Shown in pieces: positions 1 through 5,330 of a stretch of DNA of 6,219 nt. This DNA comes from an uncultured Eubacteriales bacterium (GTDB lineage: Bacteria; Bacillota; Clostridia; Oscillospirales; CAG-272): the NCBI GenBank assembly GCA_934446285.1, contig CAKSEI010000094.1, positions 1 through 6,219 on the forward strand. Reading direction: 5' to 3'. Positions within the stretch are counted from its first letter, which is position 1, and the number at the start of each line of letters is the position of its first letter. The notes beneath the pieces are model-generated. The model saw only the letters and a program-made list of their open reading frames with translations, ran no database searches and was not told the origin of the DNA. The position numbers were made by a program, and so were the translations under genes.

Positions 1-105
1 GCCTGTTTCAAACGCGCACACCTCATATCCGTCATTCTCAAGAAAGCTCCGAAGAGTTTCTCTTATGGTTTTTTCATCCTCTGCAATATAGATAAGCTGT
101 TTCAT
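1..105 (-). CDS. Response regulator, N-terminal part of the receiver domain (runs off the left edge)
   Basis: Only the first 35 residues are present; the gene continues beyond position 1. The translation opens MKQLIYIAEDEKTIRETLRS and goes on through ENDGYEVCAFETG. This is the start of a CheY-like receiver domain: a hydrophobic first strand (LIYIA), the acidic Mg-binding pair E9-D10 at its end, an amphipathic first helix (EKTIRETLRSFLENDG), then the second strand (YEVCAF). The phosphorylated aspartate and the output domain lie outside the window, so the subfamily (OmpR-like or other) cannot be told. The ATG at 105-103 is preceded by a GGGGGGA ribosome binding site (116-110) with 5 nt spacing. 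The gene follows the secreted-protein gene (652-167) in the same direction, with 61 nt between them that hold a terminator-like hairpin. It is probably followed by a histidine kinase gene outside the window, the usual order, but that is inference. Confidence 0.88.
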   Translation of the reverse strand, partial: MKQLIYIAEDEKTIRETLRSFLENDGYEVCAFETG

Positions 106-116
106 GAAGTCCCCCC

Positions 117-157
117 AAAAACCGATACAGAGCCGTGCCGTCCGGACACGGCTCTGT
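117..157 (-). terminator. Intercistronic hairpin with U-run, terminator or attenuator before the response regulator
   Basis: The arms ACAGAGCCGTG (127-137) and CACGGCTCTGT (147-157) are perfect 11-bp complements around a 9-nt loop. Read on the minus strand, the stem is followed by ATCGG and then five Ts (121-117). These run straight into the G-run that is the ribosome binding site of the response regulator. The stem starts 9 nt after the stop codon of the secreted-protein gene. It fits a partial rho-independent terminator lowering read-through into the regulator gene. It could also be just an mRNA-stabilising hairpin, because the U-run is short and 5 nt away from the stem. Confidence 0.6.
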
Positions 158-166
158 GCGTGTGAT

Positions 167-652
167 TTATTTGACTTTTTCGCAGACCGCAAGGTCGGCT
201 TCGTCAAGTTCAAAGGTCATGTCAGGCTCGTTTGCCGCGATCTCCTCGTCATACTCATCATTGACACGTTCCCAAAGCTCCGCATTACGGTCAAGAACCG
301 AATCGAGTTTTTCGTAGAGAGCGTCGATTTCATCATAAGGCAGATCTGCGTTCTCATCAGTCATACGATTGTAAATCTCGTCAATCTGCGCTTCCAGCGA
401 TTCGATTTCTGCAAGGTCTGCAAGCAGGGCAGATTTCTCCTGTTCGCCAAGATAGCTCCGATTTTTAACAAAGCCTTCAAGACTCTGTCCGACGCATTCG
501 CCGGGAGCCTCTGCATCGCCAATGCTTGGATCATTCACAGGTTCTCCAGACTTCTTCTCTTTCGCCGAAGCAGCAGTTGCGAATACGGTAACAATACTCA
601 GCGCGAGTATAAAAGTGAGAACTGCTGCAAATACGTTTCTTTTGCTCTTCAT
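167..652 (-). CDS. Secreted acidic helical protein of unknown function, 161 aa
   Basis: I do not recognise a named family. The translation begins MKSKRNVFAAVLTF with a classical Sec signal peptide: basic start (K2, K4, R5), hydrophobic core 7-28, and a likely signal peptidase I site after A30 (AASA/KEK). There is no lipobox, so the mature protein of about 131 residues should be released or held at the membrane surface. The mature part is strongly acidic and mostly helical, with a probable coiled coil at about residues 68-135 (EKSALLADLAEIESLEAQID). Single cysteines lie near each end (C53, C157) and could form a disulfide. The reading frame is open 34 codons further upstream, but the ATG at 652-650 is chosen because AAAGGAG sits 8 nt before it and the signal peptide begins there. 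It directly precedes a response regulator gene, so an envelope stress or co-sensor role is possible, but that is inferred from position only. Confidence 0.85.
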   Translation of the reverse strand: MKSKRNVFAAVLTFILALSIVTVFATAASAKEKKSGEPVNDPSIGDAEAPGECVGQSLEGFVKNRSYLGEQEKSALLADLAEIESLEAQIDEIYNRMTDENADLPYDEIDALYEKLDSVLDRNAELWERVNDEYDEEIAANEPDMTFELDEADLAVCEKVK

Positions 653-675
653 GGTAAGTACTCCTTTAATATTAT

Positions 676-709
676 TTGCGGTTTTCCTTCCCGCAACATC
701 AGTATAGCA
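676..709 (-). promoter_or_regulatory. Extended -10 promoter and leader hairpin of the secreted-protein gene
   Basis: On the minus strand TGCTATACT (709-701) is an extended -10 element: TG, one base, then TATACT. The hexamer 17 bp upstream (GTGAAT) is a poor -35, which suits an extended -10 promoter or one needing an activator. Transcription would begin near 694, giving a leader of roughly 40 nt. Around and just after that point TTGCGG (676-681) and CCGCAA (691-696) form a 6-bp stem with a 9-nt loop, before the AAAGGAG ribosome binding site. Activation by the neighbouring response regulator is plausible but not shown. Confidence 0.5.
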
Positions 710-725
710 AAACGGAGCAGCCGAT

Positions 726-1043
726 TCACCGCAAAAACGCTTGAAATTTGTCACAAAAATGTAAGAATCGAAAATCGTATATATTTTGCGTTTTGGTAAG
801 TGCAGTTCCGATTTTGTTCCCGATGGGCGTCATCAACTGATCTGCTCCGAGCGAAAAAAGACCCATTCCGAGAATAATGAACGCCCCACCCACAAGAAAG
901 GCAAGAATAAGTTCGACTTCCGTTGGCACGATGCTCAGGCAAAGCACCGAAACGATCAACGCAATCGGCGCTACGGAAAGAGCGCTTTCCTTTATTTTTT
1001 CAATCATTGATGAAGACCCAAGACTACCGAATAATTGTTTTAT
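726..1043 (-). pseudogene. DUF1538 membrane-protein gene, 5' remnant (truncated, start codon probably lost)
   Basis: The translation from the ATG at 1007-1005 (MIEKIKESALSVAPIALIVS, then a second hydrophobic stretch with LILAFLVGGAFIILGMGLFSLGADQLMTPIGNKIGTALTKT) matches my knowledge of the start of DUF1538 (PF07556) integral membrane proteins, especially GMGLFSLGAD and MTPIGxKIGxALTK. Family members are several times longer, with many more membrane helices. Here homology stops at about 788, and an unrelated tail (NIYDFRFLHF) runs to a stop at 728-726. The frame also extends upstream through KQLFGSLGSSS to an ATA codon at 1043-1041. That codon lies 7 to 8 nt after a GGGAGGG sequence (1057-1051), the only good ribosome binding site here; the ATG at 1007 has none. 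The simplest reading is that the true ATG mutated to ATA and the 3' part was deleted. The remnant lies between an intact 99-codon gene and the promoter of the secreted-protein gene. Confidence 0.7.
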
Positions 1044-1189
1044 GTGTTTTCCCTCCCGAATACTATTGACTTTAAAGCAAATTCAAAAACATCCGATATG
1101 CCGTCAAGAGCTGTATTCTTCCTTTTTTAATTCTGTCGCTTCCGCAATCTGTTGTCCGTTTCGACATCAACAGAGCGCAGCCCCCTTCT

Positions 1190-1489
1190 TCACGTTTGAC
1201 CTTTGGTATTCTCAGTGTTCTCAATATTACTTTCCCGTTTCATCAAAAGCTCTCTCAGCTCAATAATAAGCTTTTTGTGGTAACAGTTCTTCTCCCAAGC
1301 AAGCGTCTTTTCGTCTTCCGTTTCTCCGAGAATCTGATTTGCCATGACCTCACAATATCCGCTGTCCCGTGTCTGCCAAAGGGCCTCTGTCAGTAGCACC
1401 AGCTTCTGATTAAGCGGCATATTTTCCTCAATCAGATACGATAATTTTTCTTCAAGCTCCCTGATACGGTTGATTTGTTCGTTCGTCAT
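1190..1489 (-). CDS. Small helical cytosolic protein of unknown function, 99 aa
   Basis: I do not recognise this protein. It starts MTNEQINRIRELEEKLSYLI and is predominantly alpha-helical with heptad-like spacing at about residues 5-35, a mixed middle (LWQTRDSGYCEVMANQILGE), a second helix at about 60-86 (LAWEKNCYHKKLIIELRELL), and a polar tail rich in Asn, Glu and Thr. It has two cysteines (C46, C69) and no signal peptide or membrane segment. The ATG at 1489-1487 follows a very strong AAGGAGG (1500-1494) with a short 4-nt gap. That gap, the clean amphipathic pattern and the lack of a competing frame make it a likely real gene. It points the same way as the DUF1538 remnant, with 147 nt between its stop and that gene's putative original start. 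I see no convincing promoter upstream. It could be an adaptor or regulator that works by coiled-coil pairing, but there is no evidence for any given role. Confidence 0.65.
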   Translation of the reverse strand: MTNEQINRIRELEEKLSYLIEENMPLNQKLVLLTEALWQTRDSGYCEVMANQILGETEDEKTLAWEKNCYHKKLIIELRELLMKRESNIENTENTKGQT

Positions 1490-1554
1490 GGTTCCTCCTT
1501 TTTCGGTCGTTTCCTGTTGTGTTTGTTTCCCGATTACGAAATTTCCGTTTAAAA

Positions 1555-1664
1555 AACGAAAGCAGAGAAATCCCTGAACCTAAGAATGCACAAGTGCGCT
1601 TTGATCCGCATTATCAAATGAGCACTTGCCGATTTCTCGAAAGGTCCTTCTCTCTGCTTTCGTT
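1555..1664. repeat. About 110-bp palindromic element with nested hairpins (MITE-like or structured RNA)
   Basis: The ends AACGAAAGCAGAGA (1555-1568) and TCTCTGCTTTCGTT (1651-1664) are perfect 14-bp inverted repeats. Inside, GAGAAATC (1565-1572) pairs with GATTTCTC (1631-1638), partly competing with the outer stem. A strong inner hairpin has CAAGTGC (1591-1597) against GCACTTG (1622-1628) and TTTGAT (1600-1605) against ATCAAA (1613-1618), with a 7-nt apical loop. Such nesting is unlikely by chance. It could be a small non-autonomous palindromic element, a structured RNA, or a strong intergenic hairpin. I see no flanking target-site duplication. Confidence 0.55.
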
Positions 1665-1912
1665 CTGTATTTGATTTTATCTGCTTTCCCGTAAGCGCCA
1701 TGTATGCGACAGCAATACAAATTCGGCGGGACGCCATCAAGATGGCTGAGAGATACCGAGCCGAAAAGCATCTGTTTTCCCAAATTCAAGGCATCAAAGA
1801 TCTGACCATCCCGCAAAACGGGATTGCCGTAAGTTCCATATATCCCGCAAAAAACAAAATTCGGCGGGTATTTATTTTCTCTATAGATGCTTTTCATTTC
1901 AGCACAAATCAT
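1580..1912 (-). other. Doubtful 110-codon open frame containing two diverged 15-residue repeats
   Basis: From the ATG at 1912-1910 an open frame begins MICAEMKSIYRENKYPPNF and ends ADQSALVHS. AGGAG lies 9 nt before the ATG. The only internal pattern is a duplicated motif, PPNFVFCGIYGTYGN and PPNLYCCRIHGAYGK (consensus PPN-x3-C-x-I-x-G-x-YG), 46 residues apart. Its 3' end runs through the palindromic element at 1555-1664, and several other frames are open over the same DNA. I therefore think it more likely to be the by-product of a repeat-derived non-coding sequence than a gene. Together with the neighbouring entries it accounts for the gene-poor stretch between the 99-codon gene (start 1489) and the HTH pseudogene (stop 1971). 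Nothing else is visible there except an ATCCCG/CGGGAT hairpin (1808-1824) and a GCCATC/GATGGC palindrome (1733-1746). Confidence 0.25.
1686..1868. repeat. Pair of diverged 46-bp direct repeats
   Basis: The segments at about 1686-1731 and 1823-1868 align without gaps over 46 bp, with about 33 identical positions by my hand count. They share a CCGTAAG core at the left, CCAT and TAT in the middle, and an identical AAATTCGGCGGG at the right end. They are 137 bp apart. The DNA between them contains the short perfect hairpin ATCCCG/CGGGAT directly before the second copy and the GCCATC/GATGGC palindrome just after the first. This looks like a decayed tandem or interspersed repeat. Confidence 0.45.
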
Positions 1913-1970
1913 TTTTACCGGCTCCTGTATACAGCTGCAAAAGAATACAAAATCAATCTCCTCGCCAACC

Positions 1971-2188
1971 CTATACTTTTTCTTGCACAAAATCGCAGAT
2001 GTCACCGATGTTGCAACCGAGACACTCGCAAATTCTCTTAAGAACAGCCATTGATACATTTTCGTCACGGCGAAGTTTTGTCATTGTATTCGGAGAGTTC
2101 TCCTCAGCCCTGCGCAAATCTGCTTTGCTTATTTTTTATCGATCGGCAACTTCCACAGTCTGTTGTAACTGATTGACGGCTTGATCAT
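1971..2188 (-). pseudogene. Small Cro/CI-type HTH regulator, broken by a one-base frameshift
   Basis: The ATG at 2188-2186 follows GAGGCGG by 5 nt. It encodes MIKPSISYNRLWKLPIDKK and then hits TAA at 2131-2129, immediately after six As (plus-strand T-run 2132-2137). If one A is added, the frame continues as ISKADLRRAEENSPNTMTKL, then RRDENVSMAVLKRICECLGCNIGDICDFVQEKV, ending at TAG (1973-1971). The rejoined 72-residue product matches the short Cro/CI-type HTH family (YN-x-LWKLLIDKK-x-x-K-x-DLR..., NTM-x-KL..., VSM-x-VL-x-KIC-x-x-L-x-C-x-IGDI) along its whole length. Proteins of this family are DNA-binding regulators of about 65-75 residues, often controlling their own promoter. A second sign of decay is P15, where the family usually has Leu. 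Real inactivation, a sequencing error in the A-run, or transcriptional slippage are all possible; the first seems most likely given P15. Confidence 0.75.
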
Positions 2189-2224
2189 TTTATCCGCCTC
2201 ATATATATGTTTTTGTCAGCTTAC

Positions 2225-2269
2225 CTGTATTTACGAATACAGTATACCATGTTTTTCTCCTTTTCGCAA
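2225..2269 (-). promoter_or_regulatory. Promoter and palindromic operator of the HTH regulator
   Basis: On the minus strand TTGCGA (2269-2264) and TATACT (2246-2241) form a promoter with ideal 17-bp spacing. The palindrome CTGTATT (2225-2231), four bases, AATACAG (2236-2242) overlaps the end of the -10 box and the expected start point near 2234. This is where an autorepressor would bind. The gene's ATG lies about 46 nt downstream of that start point. Confidence 0.6.
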
Positions 2270-2375
2270 TACACTTTCGCTGATTTCTGCACATGTCTCG
2301 CTTGTTTAAGGTTTGGTTTCGCTATAGCCTGCGAATTGTATTTTATTGAAGACTCCGATCAACGCCCAAGCGAAG

Positions 2376-2419
2376 AAACACCTCCCGTTGCAGAAACAGA
2401 AACTGCAGCAGGAGGTGTT
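2376..2419 (-). terminator. Rho-independent terminator of the MMPL transporter gene
   Basis: AACACCTCC (2377-2385) pairs perfectly with GGAGGTGTT (2411-2419). Further in, TGCAG (2389-2393) pairs with CTGCA (2403-2407), the two stems joined by a short imperfect part, giving an almost continuous 17-bp stem with a 9-nt loop. On the minus strand the stem ends in TTT and is followed by CTTCG. It begins 34 nt after the transporter stop codon. Between here and the HTH promoter (2270-2375) I see nothing else. Confidence 0.7.
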
Positions 2420-2453
2420 GTCAAATTCGGACATATACAAGTCTCTTAATTTA

Positions 2454-5159
2454 TTAGGCTTTTTTCTGCTTTTTCCCTTTTCTTGCAACGGTTTTGTCGC
2501 ACAAAGCGAGAATACCCGGCAGGATAAACAAGATAAGAAACATAGCGGAAGCACAGCCGACCGACAGCGTGCGGACAATCTGCTCAATGGCGGGATTGCC
2601 GAACAGAGGTCCTATTACGGCGGTAATCAGCACCATAATTGTGCCCGAAGTAAGTATGGTGTGGATACTGCCCTTATATGCGGCGACTATCGCCTCTTTT
2701 ACGGGAAGAGTTGCCCGCATCTCACGGTAGTAGCTTGTAAACAGAATCCCGTAATCGATGGTTGCGCCCATCAGAATACATTCGACTATGAGAAGTGCCA
2801 GATAATACATCGGGCCTCCAATAGCTCCAAGTACCGAGACGGTAATGAATACACCACACTGTACGATCAACACGAGAATTGCAGGAATGGCGAGCGAACG
2901 GAAGGTCAGTGCAACTACAATGAAAATAGACACCGCCGTAAGAAGCGTGATAATCATCTGCTCCCTGCCGAATCCGGACTCCATTTCATCTACCATAATG
3001 CTGTTACCGATAAGATGGTGTTCTCCGGACAGCTTTTCATCACATAGCTTGATAACCTCCTTTACAAATGCAGAGGTTTTCTCCGACTCAACCGGTAATT
3101 CCGTCGTAACGGTCAAACGGGAATGTGTTTCGCCTTTAAGCTGACGCACCCCGTCATCAAGCTGCTCTCTCGCCTTTGCAATGACGTCTTTCCGTTCATC
3201 GGTCAGCAGGGACGAAAACGACGGTTCGGAAACCAGCTTATCAATATATTTTACCAGCGCCTCCGGGGTCATGGTACTCCGGTCGTTTTCCTGCTTAAGG
3301 CTTGCACTGTACAGATAAAGCAGCTCCACCGTGCTCCGGTTAAATTTATCGCTTATTCCGCCGAGAAACTCAACCATCTCCTTAGTCGTGAATTCTTTTT
3401 CGCTCACTGCTGCGTCAGCAATCGCCTTCGCCCGGTACAGGTTTGTCTTTGCACCATCATCAAACACAGCGGCATATTCGGGCTTTGGGAGAATATTATC
3501 CGTTATGAAGGAAACAAGCTCATATGGTGACATGGTTTTATCCGGCGTATATTCCGTTCCATAGCGGAGCATAAAGAGCTGCGTTACCTGCTCCTCATCC
3601 AAGCCGAGAAACCGTGCAAGCGTAGCAGGCGGCAGCGGAGAGGTCAGATTGCTTTTGTCGGTCAACGGTTTCAGTGTTGCAAGCTGTTTGGCAGAGGCCT
3701 CGTCAATATAGCCGGAGAACATCGGATCAACTGCTGCTGTATCCGAAAGGAACCCTACGAAATCAGACAATGTCATGGGCTCTGTCTTTCCGTTTGAGCG
3801 GTAATGGTAATAAACAATATTCAACAGCGTCTCGTCTGTTTGTAAACCCCCGTCCATCTTCGAGAGCATCTCCGACATTTCTTTTACCGTACATTGCTTG
3901 CCTATTGTCGTAGGATAGGAAACAACACTCTTCACGCAGTCCTTCTTTTCCAAGGTCGACGCAATCTCGGCAATGTTATCTTCATCTGTATTTTCATAAA
4001 GCAGGACAAGCGTGTTGTCCTTGGGAAAAACATCGGCAATCGAATCCTTTTCGGTCAGCGTGTAGACGGTTTTTGTGCCGTACTGCAGATAGCCCGTGGC
4101 GATAAACAGCACAACGAACAGTATCGCAATAACACTGCGGAAACGGTAGCTGAAACCGCCCAACACCGACGAAAGGCCTTTCTTATGCGCTTTTTTCGCC
4201 CGTTCTTTCTTTTCGGTCTTTTCAATGAGTTTTTGTGACAGTAAGATAAGCGCCGGAAGAACGGTGAACACACACAGCATACTGAAAGCAACACCTTTCG
4301 CCAATACAATGCCGATGTCTGCACCGATCCTGAAGCTCATAAACACCAGAACCAACAGTCCGACGATCGTGGTTACTGCGCTGCCCGTAACAGAGCCGAC
4401 GGCGGCACGCAGGGCATTAGCCATTGCCTGCTTACGGTCGTCGGTTTTTTTCAGTTCCTGGCGGTAGCGGTTCATCAGAATGATGGAATAGTCCATCGAC
4501 AGCGCAAGCTGCAGCACTGCCGCAATACCGAAACTGACATCCGAGATCTCTCCGAGAAAGAAATTTGTTCCCAGATTCAGAACAACGGCAATGCCGATAG
4601 TACAGAGGAACAGCACCGGTTCAAAATATGAGCCGCAGGAGACAAGCAGAACGACAAGAATGATTCCGAATGCCGCAAGATACACCGAAAGCGGAATATC
4701 CGGAGCCGAGGTGTCATCGTTCTTCACCGTGACTTCATAGTCAGAGAACTTTTCTTTAACCTGCTTTTCAACGGCTGCCTCCTCCTCGGTGTCATATCCG
4801 TATTGGGTATTAAGAATATAGAGGGTGTATTCCCCGCTGTTATAGTCATCGCCGTTCATGTCATAGGTCACGCTGTCTACATTCTCAAGGGCGGCAAGCG
4901 CGTCCTTTAATTCCGCCTTTTTCTCACTGTTGAGCCCTTTGAACATCACGCGAATTGTGTAGGTTTCCCTCTCCGTCGGAAATTCCTTTTCCATAAGAGA
5001 AATACCTTGCTTCATCGAAGAATCGTCCGGCAGATATTCGGTCATATCCGAGTTTACGCTGACCTTCGGTATCAAAAAAACGCAGGCAGCAGTCAATATC
5101 AGCATGGCAAAAAGAATGATATTCCGTTTGTTTACAATAAAATCAGTGAGCCTGTTCAT
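2454..5159 (-). CDS. MMPL/RND-family transporter with a triple-repeat extracytoplasmic loop, 901 aa
   Basis: A membrane exporter of the MMPL family (PF03176, RND superfamily). These are driven by proton uptake and typically move lipids or amphiphilic compounds; the substrate here is unknown. The twelve expected membrane helices are visible: TM1 about 12-31; TM2-6 between 157 and 308 (sterol-sensing-like half); TM7 about 341-359; TM8-12 between 733 and 887. The paired Asp-Tyr proton-relay motifs are present in both halves: MDYS at D223-Y224 and IDYG at D802-Y803. The first outer loop (about 32-156) is acidic. The second (about 360-732) is very large and holds three tandem modules at about 424-498, 509-582 and 591-667. 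The C-tail is basic (ARKGKKQKKA). The ATG at 5159 is preferred over the GTG at 5165 because GGGGAGG ends 7 nt before the ATG but only 1 nt before the GTG. It is transcribed away from the TetR gene, which probably represses it. No accessory or periplasmic partner genes are nearby. Confidence 0.95.
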   Translation of the reverse strand: MNRLTDFIVNKRNIILFAMLILTAACVFLIPKVSVNSDMTEYLPDDSSMKQGISLMEKEFPTERETYTIRVMFKGLNSEKKAELKDALAALENVDSVTYDMNGDDYNSGEYTLYILNTQYGYDTEEEAAVEKQVKEKFSDYEVTVKNDDTSAPDIPLSVYLAAFGIILVVLLVSCGSYFEPVLFLCTIGIAVVLNLGTNFFLGEISDVSFGIAAVLQLALSMDYSIILMNRYRQELKKTDDRKQAMANALRAAVGSVTGSAVTTIVGLLVLVFMSFRIGADIGIVLAKGVAFSMLCVFTVLPALILLSQKLIEKTEKKERAKKAHKKGLSSVLGGFSYRFRSVIAILFVVLFIATGYLQYGTKTVYTLTEKDSIADVFPKDNTLVLLYENTDEDNIAEIASTLEKKDCVKSVVSYPTTIGKQCTVKEMSEMLSKMDGGLQTDETLLNIVYYHYRSNGKTEPMTLSDFVGFLSDTAAVDPMFSGYIDEASAKQLATLKPLTDKSNLTSPLPPATLARFLGLDEEQVTQLFMLRYGTEYTPDKTMSPYELVSFITDNILPKPEYAAVFDDGAKTNLYRAKAIADAAVSEKEFTTKEMVEFLGGISDKFNRSTVELLYLYSASLKQENDRSTMTPEALVKYIDKLVSEPSFSSLLTDERKDVIAKAREQLDDGVRQLKGETHSRLTVTTELPVESEKTSAFVKEVIKLCDEKLSGEHHLIGNSIMVDEMESGFGREQMIITLLTAVSIFIVVALTFRSLAIPAILVLIVQCGVFITVSVLGAIGGPMYYLALLIVECILMGATIDYGILFTSYYREMRATLPVKEAIVAAYKGSIHTILTSGTIMVLITAVIGPLFGNPAIEQIVRTLSVGCASAMFLILFILPGILALCDKTVARKGKKQKKA

Positions 5160-5166
5160 ATGCACA

Positions 5167-5174
5167 CCTCCCCT
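5167..5174 (-). promoter_or_regulatory. Ribosome binding site that decides the transporter start
   Basis: AGGGGAGG on the minus strand lies 7 nt before the ATG at 5159-5157. The in-frame GTG at 5165-5163 is only 1 nt away and could not be read from it. Confidence 0.8.
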
Positions 5175-5181
5175 GTTACTG

Positions 5182-5210
5182 TTGACAAATCCTTGTATTT
5201 ACAGTATAAT
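5182..5210 (+). promoter_or_regulatory. Consensus promoter of the TetR regulator gene
   Basis: TTGACA (5182-5187) and TATAAT (5205-5210) match the sigma-A consensus at all 12 positions, with ideal 17-bp spacing. Transcription should start near 5217, giving a leader of about 114 nt before the ATG at 5331. The -10 box overlaps that of the opposing transporter promoter. Confidence 0.85.
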
Positions 5211-5214
5211 TACA
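5194..5214. promoter_or_regulatory. Putative TetR operator over both -10 boxes
   Basis: A 21-bp imperfect palindrome centred on G5204: 8 of the 10 base pairs match, with perfect TGTA and TACA ends. It covers the -10 boxes of both divergent promoters. Size and placement fit a TetR-family dimer site that would repress transporter and regulator together. Part of the symmetry comes from the AT-rich -10 boxes themselves. Confidence 0.6.
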
Positions 5215-5260
5215 CTCGGATATAAAGTCAACAAACTGTTTATTATAAAATATTTCGATG
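5203..5260 (-). promoter_or_regulatory. Promoter of the MMPL transporter gene with an UP-like element
   Basis: On the minus strand TTGACT (5231-5226) and TATACT (5208-5203) are spaced by 17 bp; each hexamer differs from consensus at one position. The DNA upstream of the -35 (5240-5260) is made of A and T runs, like an UP element, and includes the small palindrome AAACTGTTT (5233-5241). The expected start near 5196 gives a leader of about 37 nt. Confidence 0.8.
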
Positions 5261-5261
5261 C

Positions 5262-5285
5262 AAACACAACCGGGCGTTCGTGTTT
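5262..5285 (+). other. Hairpin in the leader of the TetR mRNA
   Basis: AAACACAAC (5262-5270) pairs with GTT (5276-5278) and GTGTTT (5280-5285), with one bulged C at 5279 and a CGGGC loop. No U-run follows, so it is not a normal terminator. It lies midway between promoter and ribosome binding site and may affect mRNA stability or translation. Confidence 0.35.
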
Positions 5286-5330
5286 TGAAATAAACAAACC
5301 CGAATCATTTGTTAGCAGAAAGGAGATCCT

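Noticed and set aside
653..754. A 34-codon upstream extension of the secreted-protein gene
   Set aside because: The added part covers the promoter and the ribosome binding site and would bury the signal peptide; the ATG at 652 has AAAGGAG at good spacing.
1079..1107. Possible promoter TTGACG (1107-1102) for the DUF1538 gene on the minus strand
   Set aside because: At 17 bp spacing the -10 position reads GAATTT, far from consensus, so it cannot be supported.
1700..2041. A plus-strand frame starting MYATAIQIRRDAIKMAERY
   Set aside because: It has no ribosome binding site, runs through the direct repeats and into the antisense of the HTH pseudogene, and resembles no known family to me.
1580..2068. 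A 162-codon minus-strand frame starting MTKMYQWLFLREFAS
   Set aside because: Its first third is the out-of-frame reading of the HTH pseudogene (the correct frame gives a recognisable regulator), and it has no ribosome binding site. Only the inner ATG at 1912 deserved mention.
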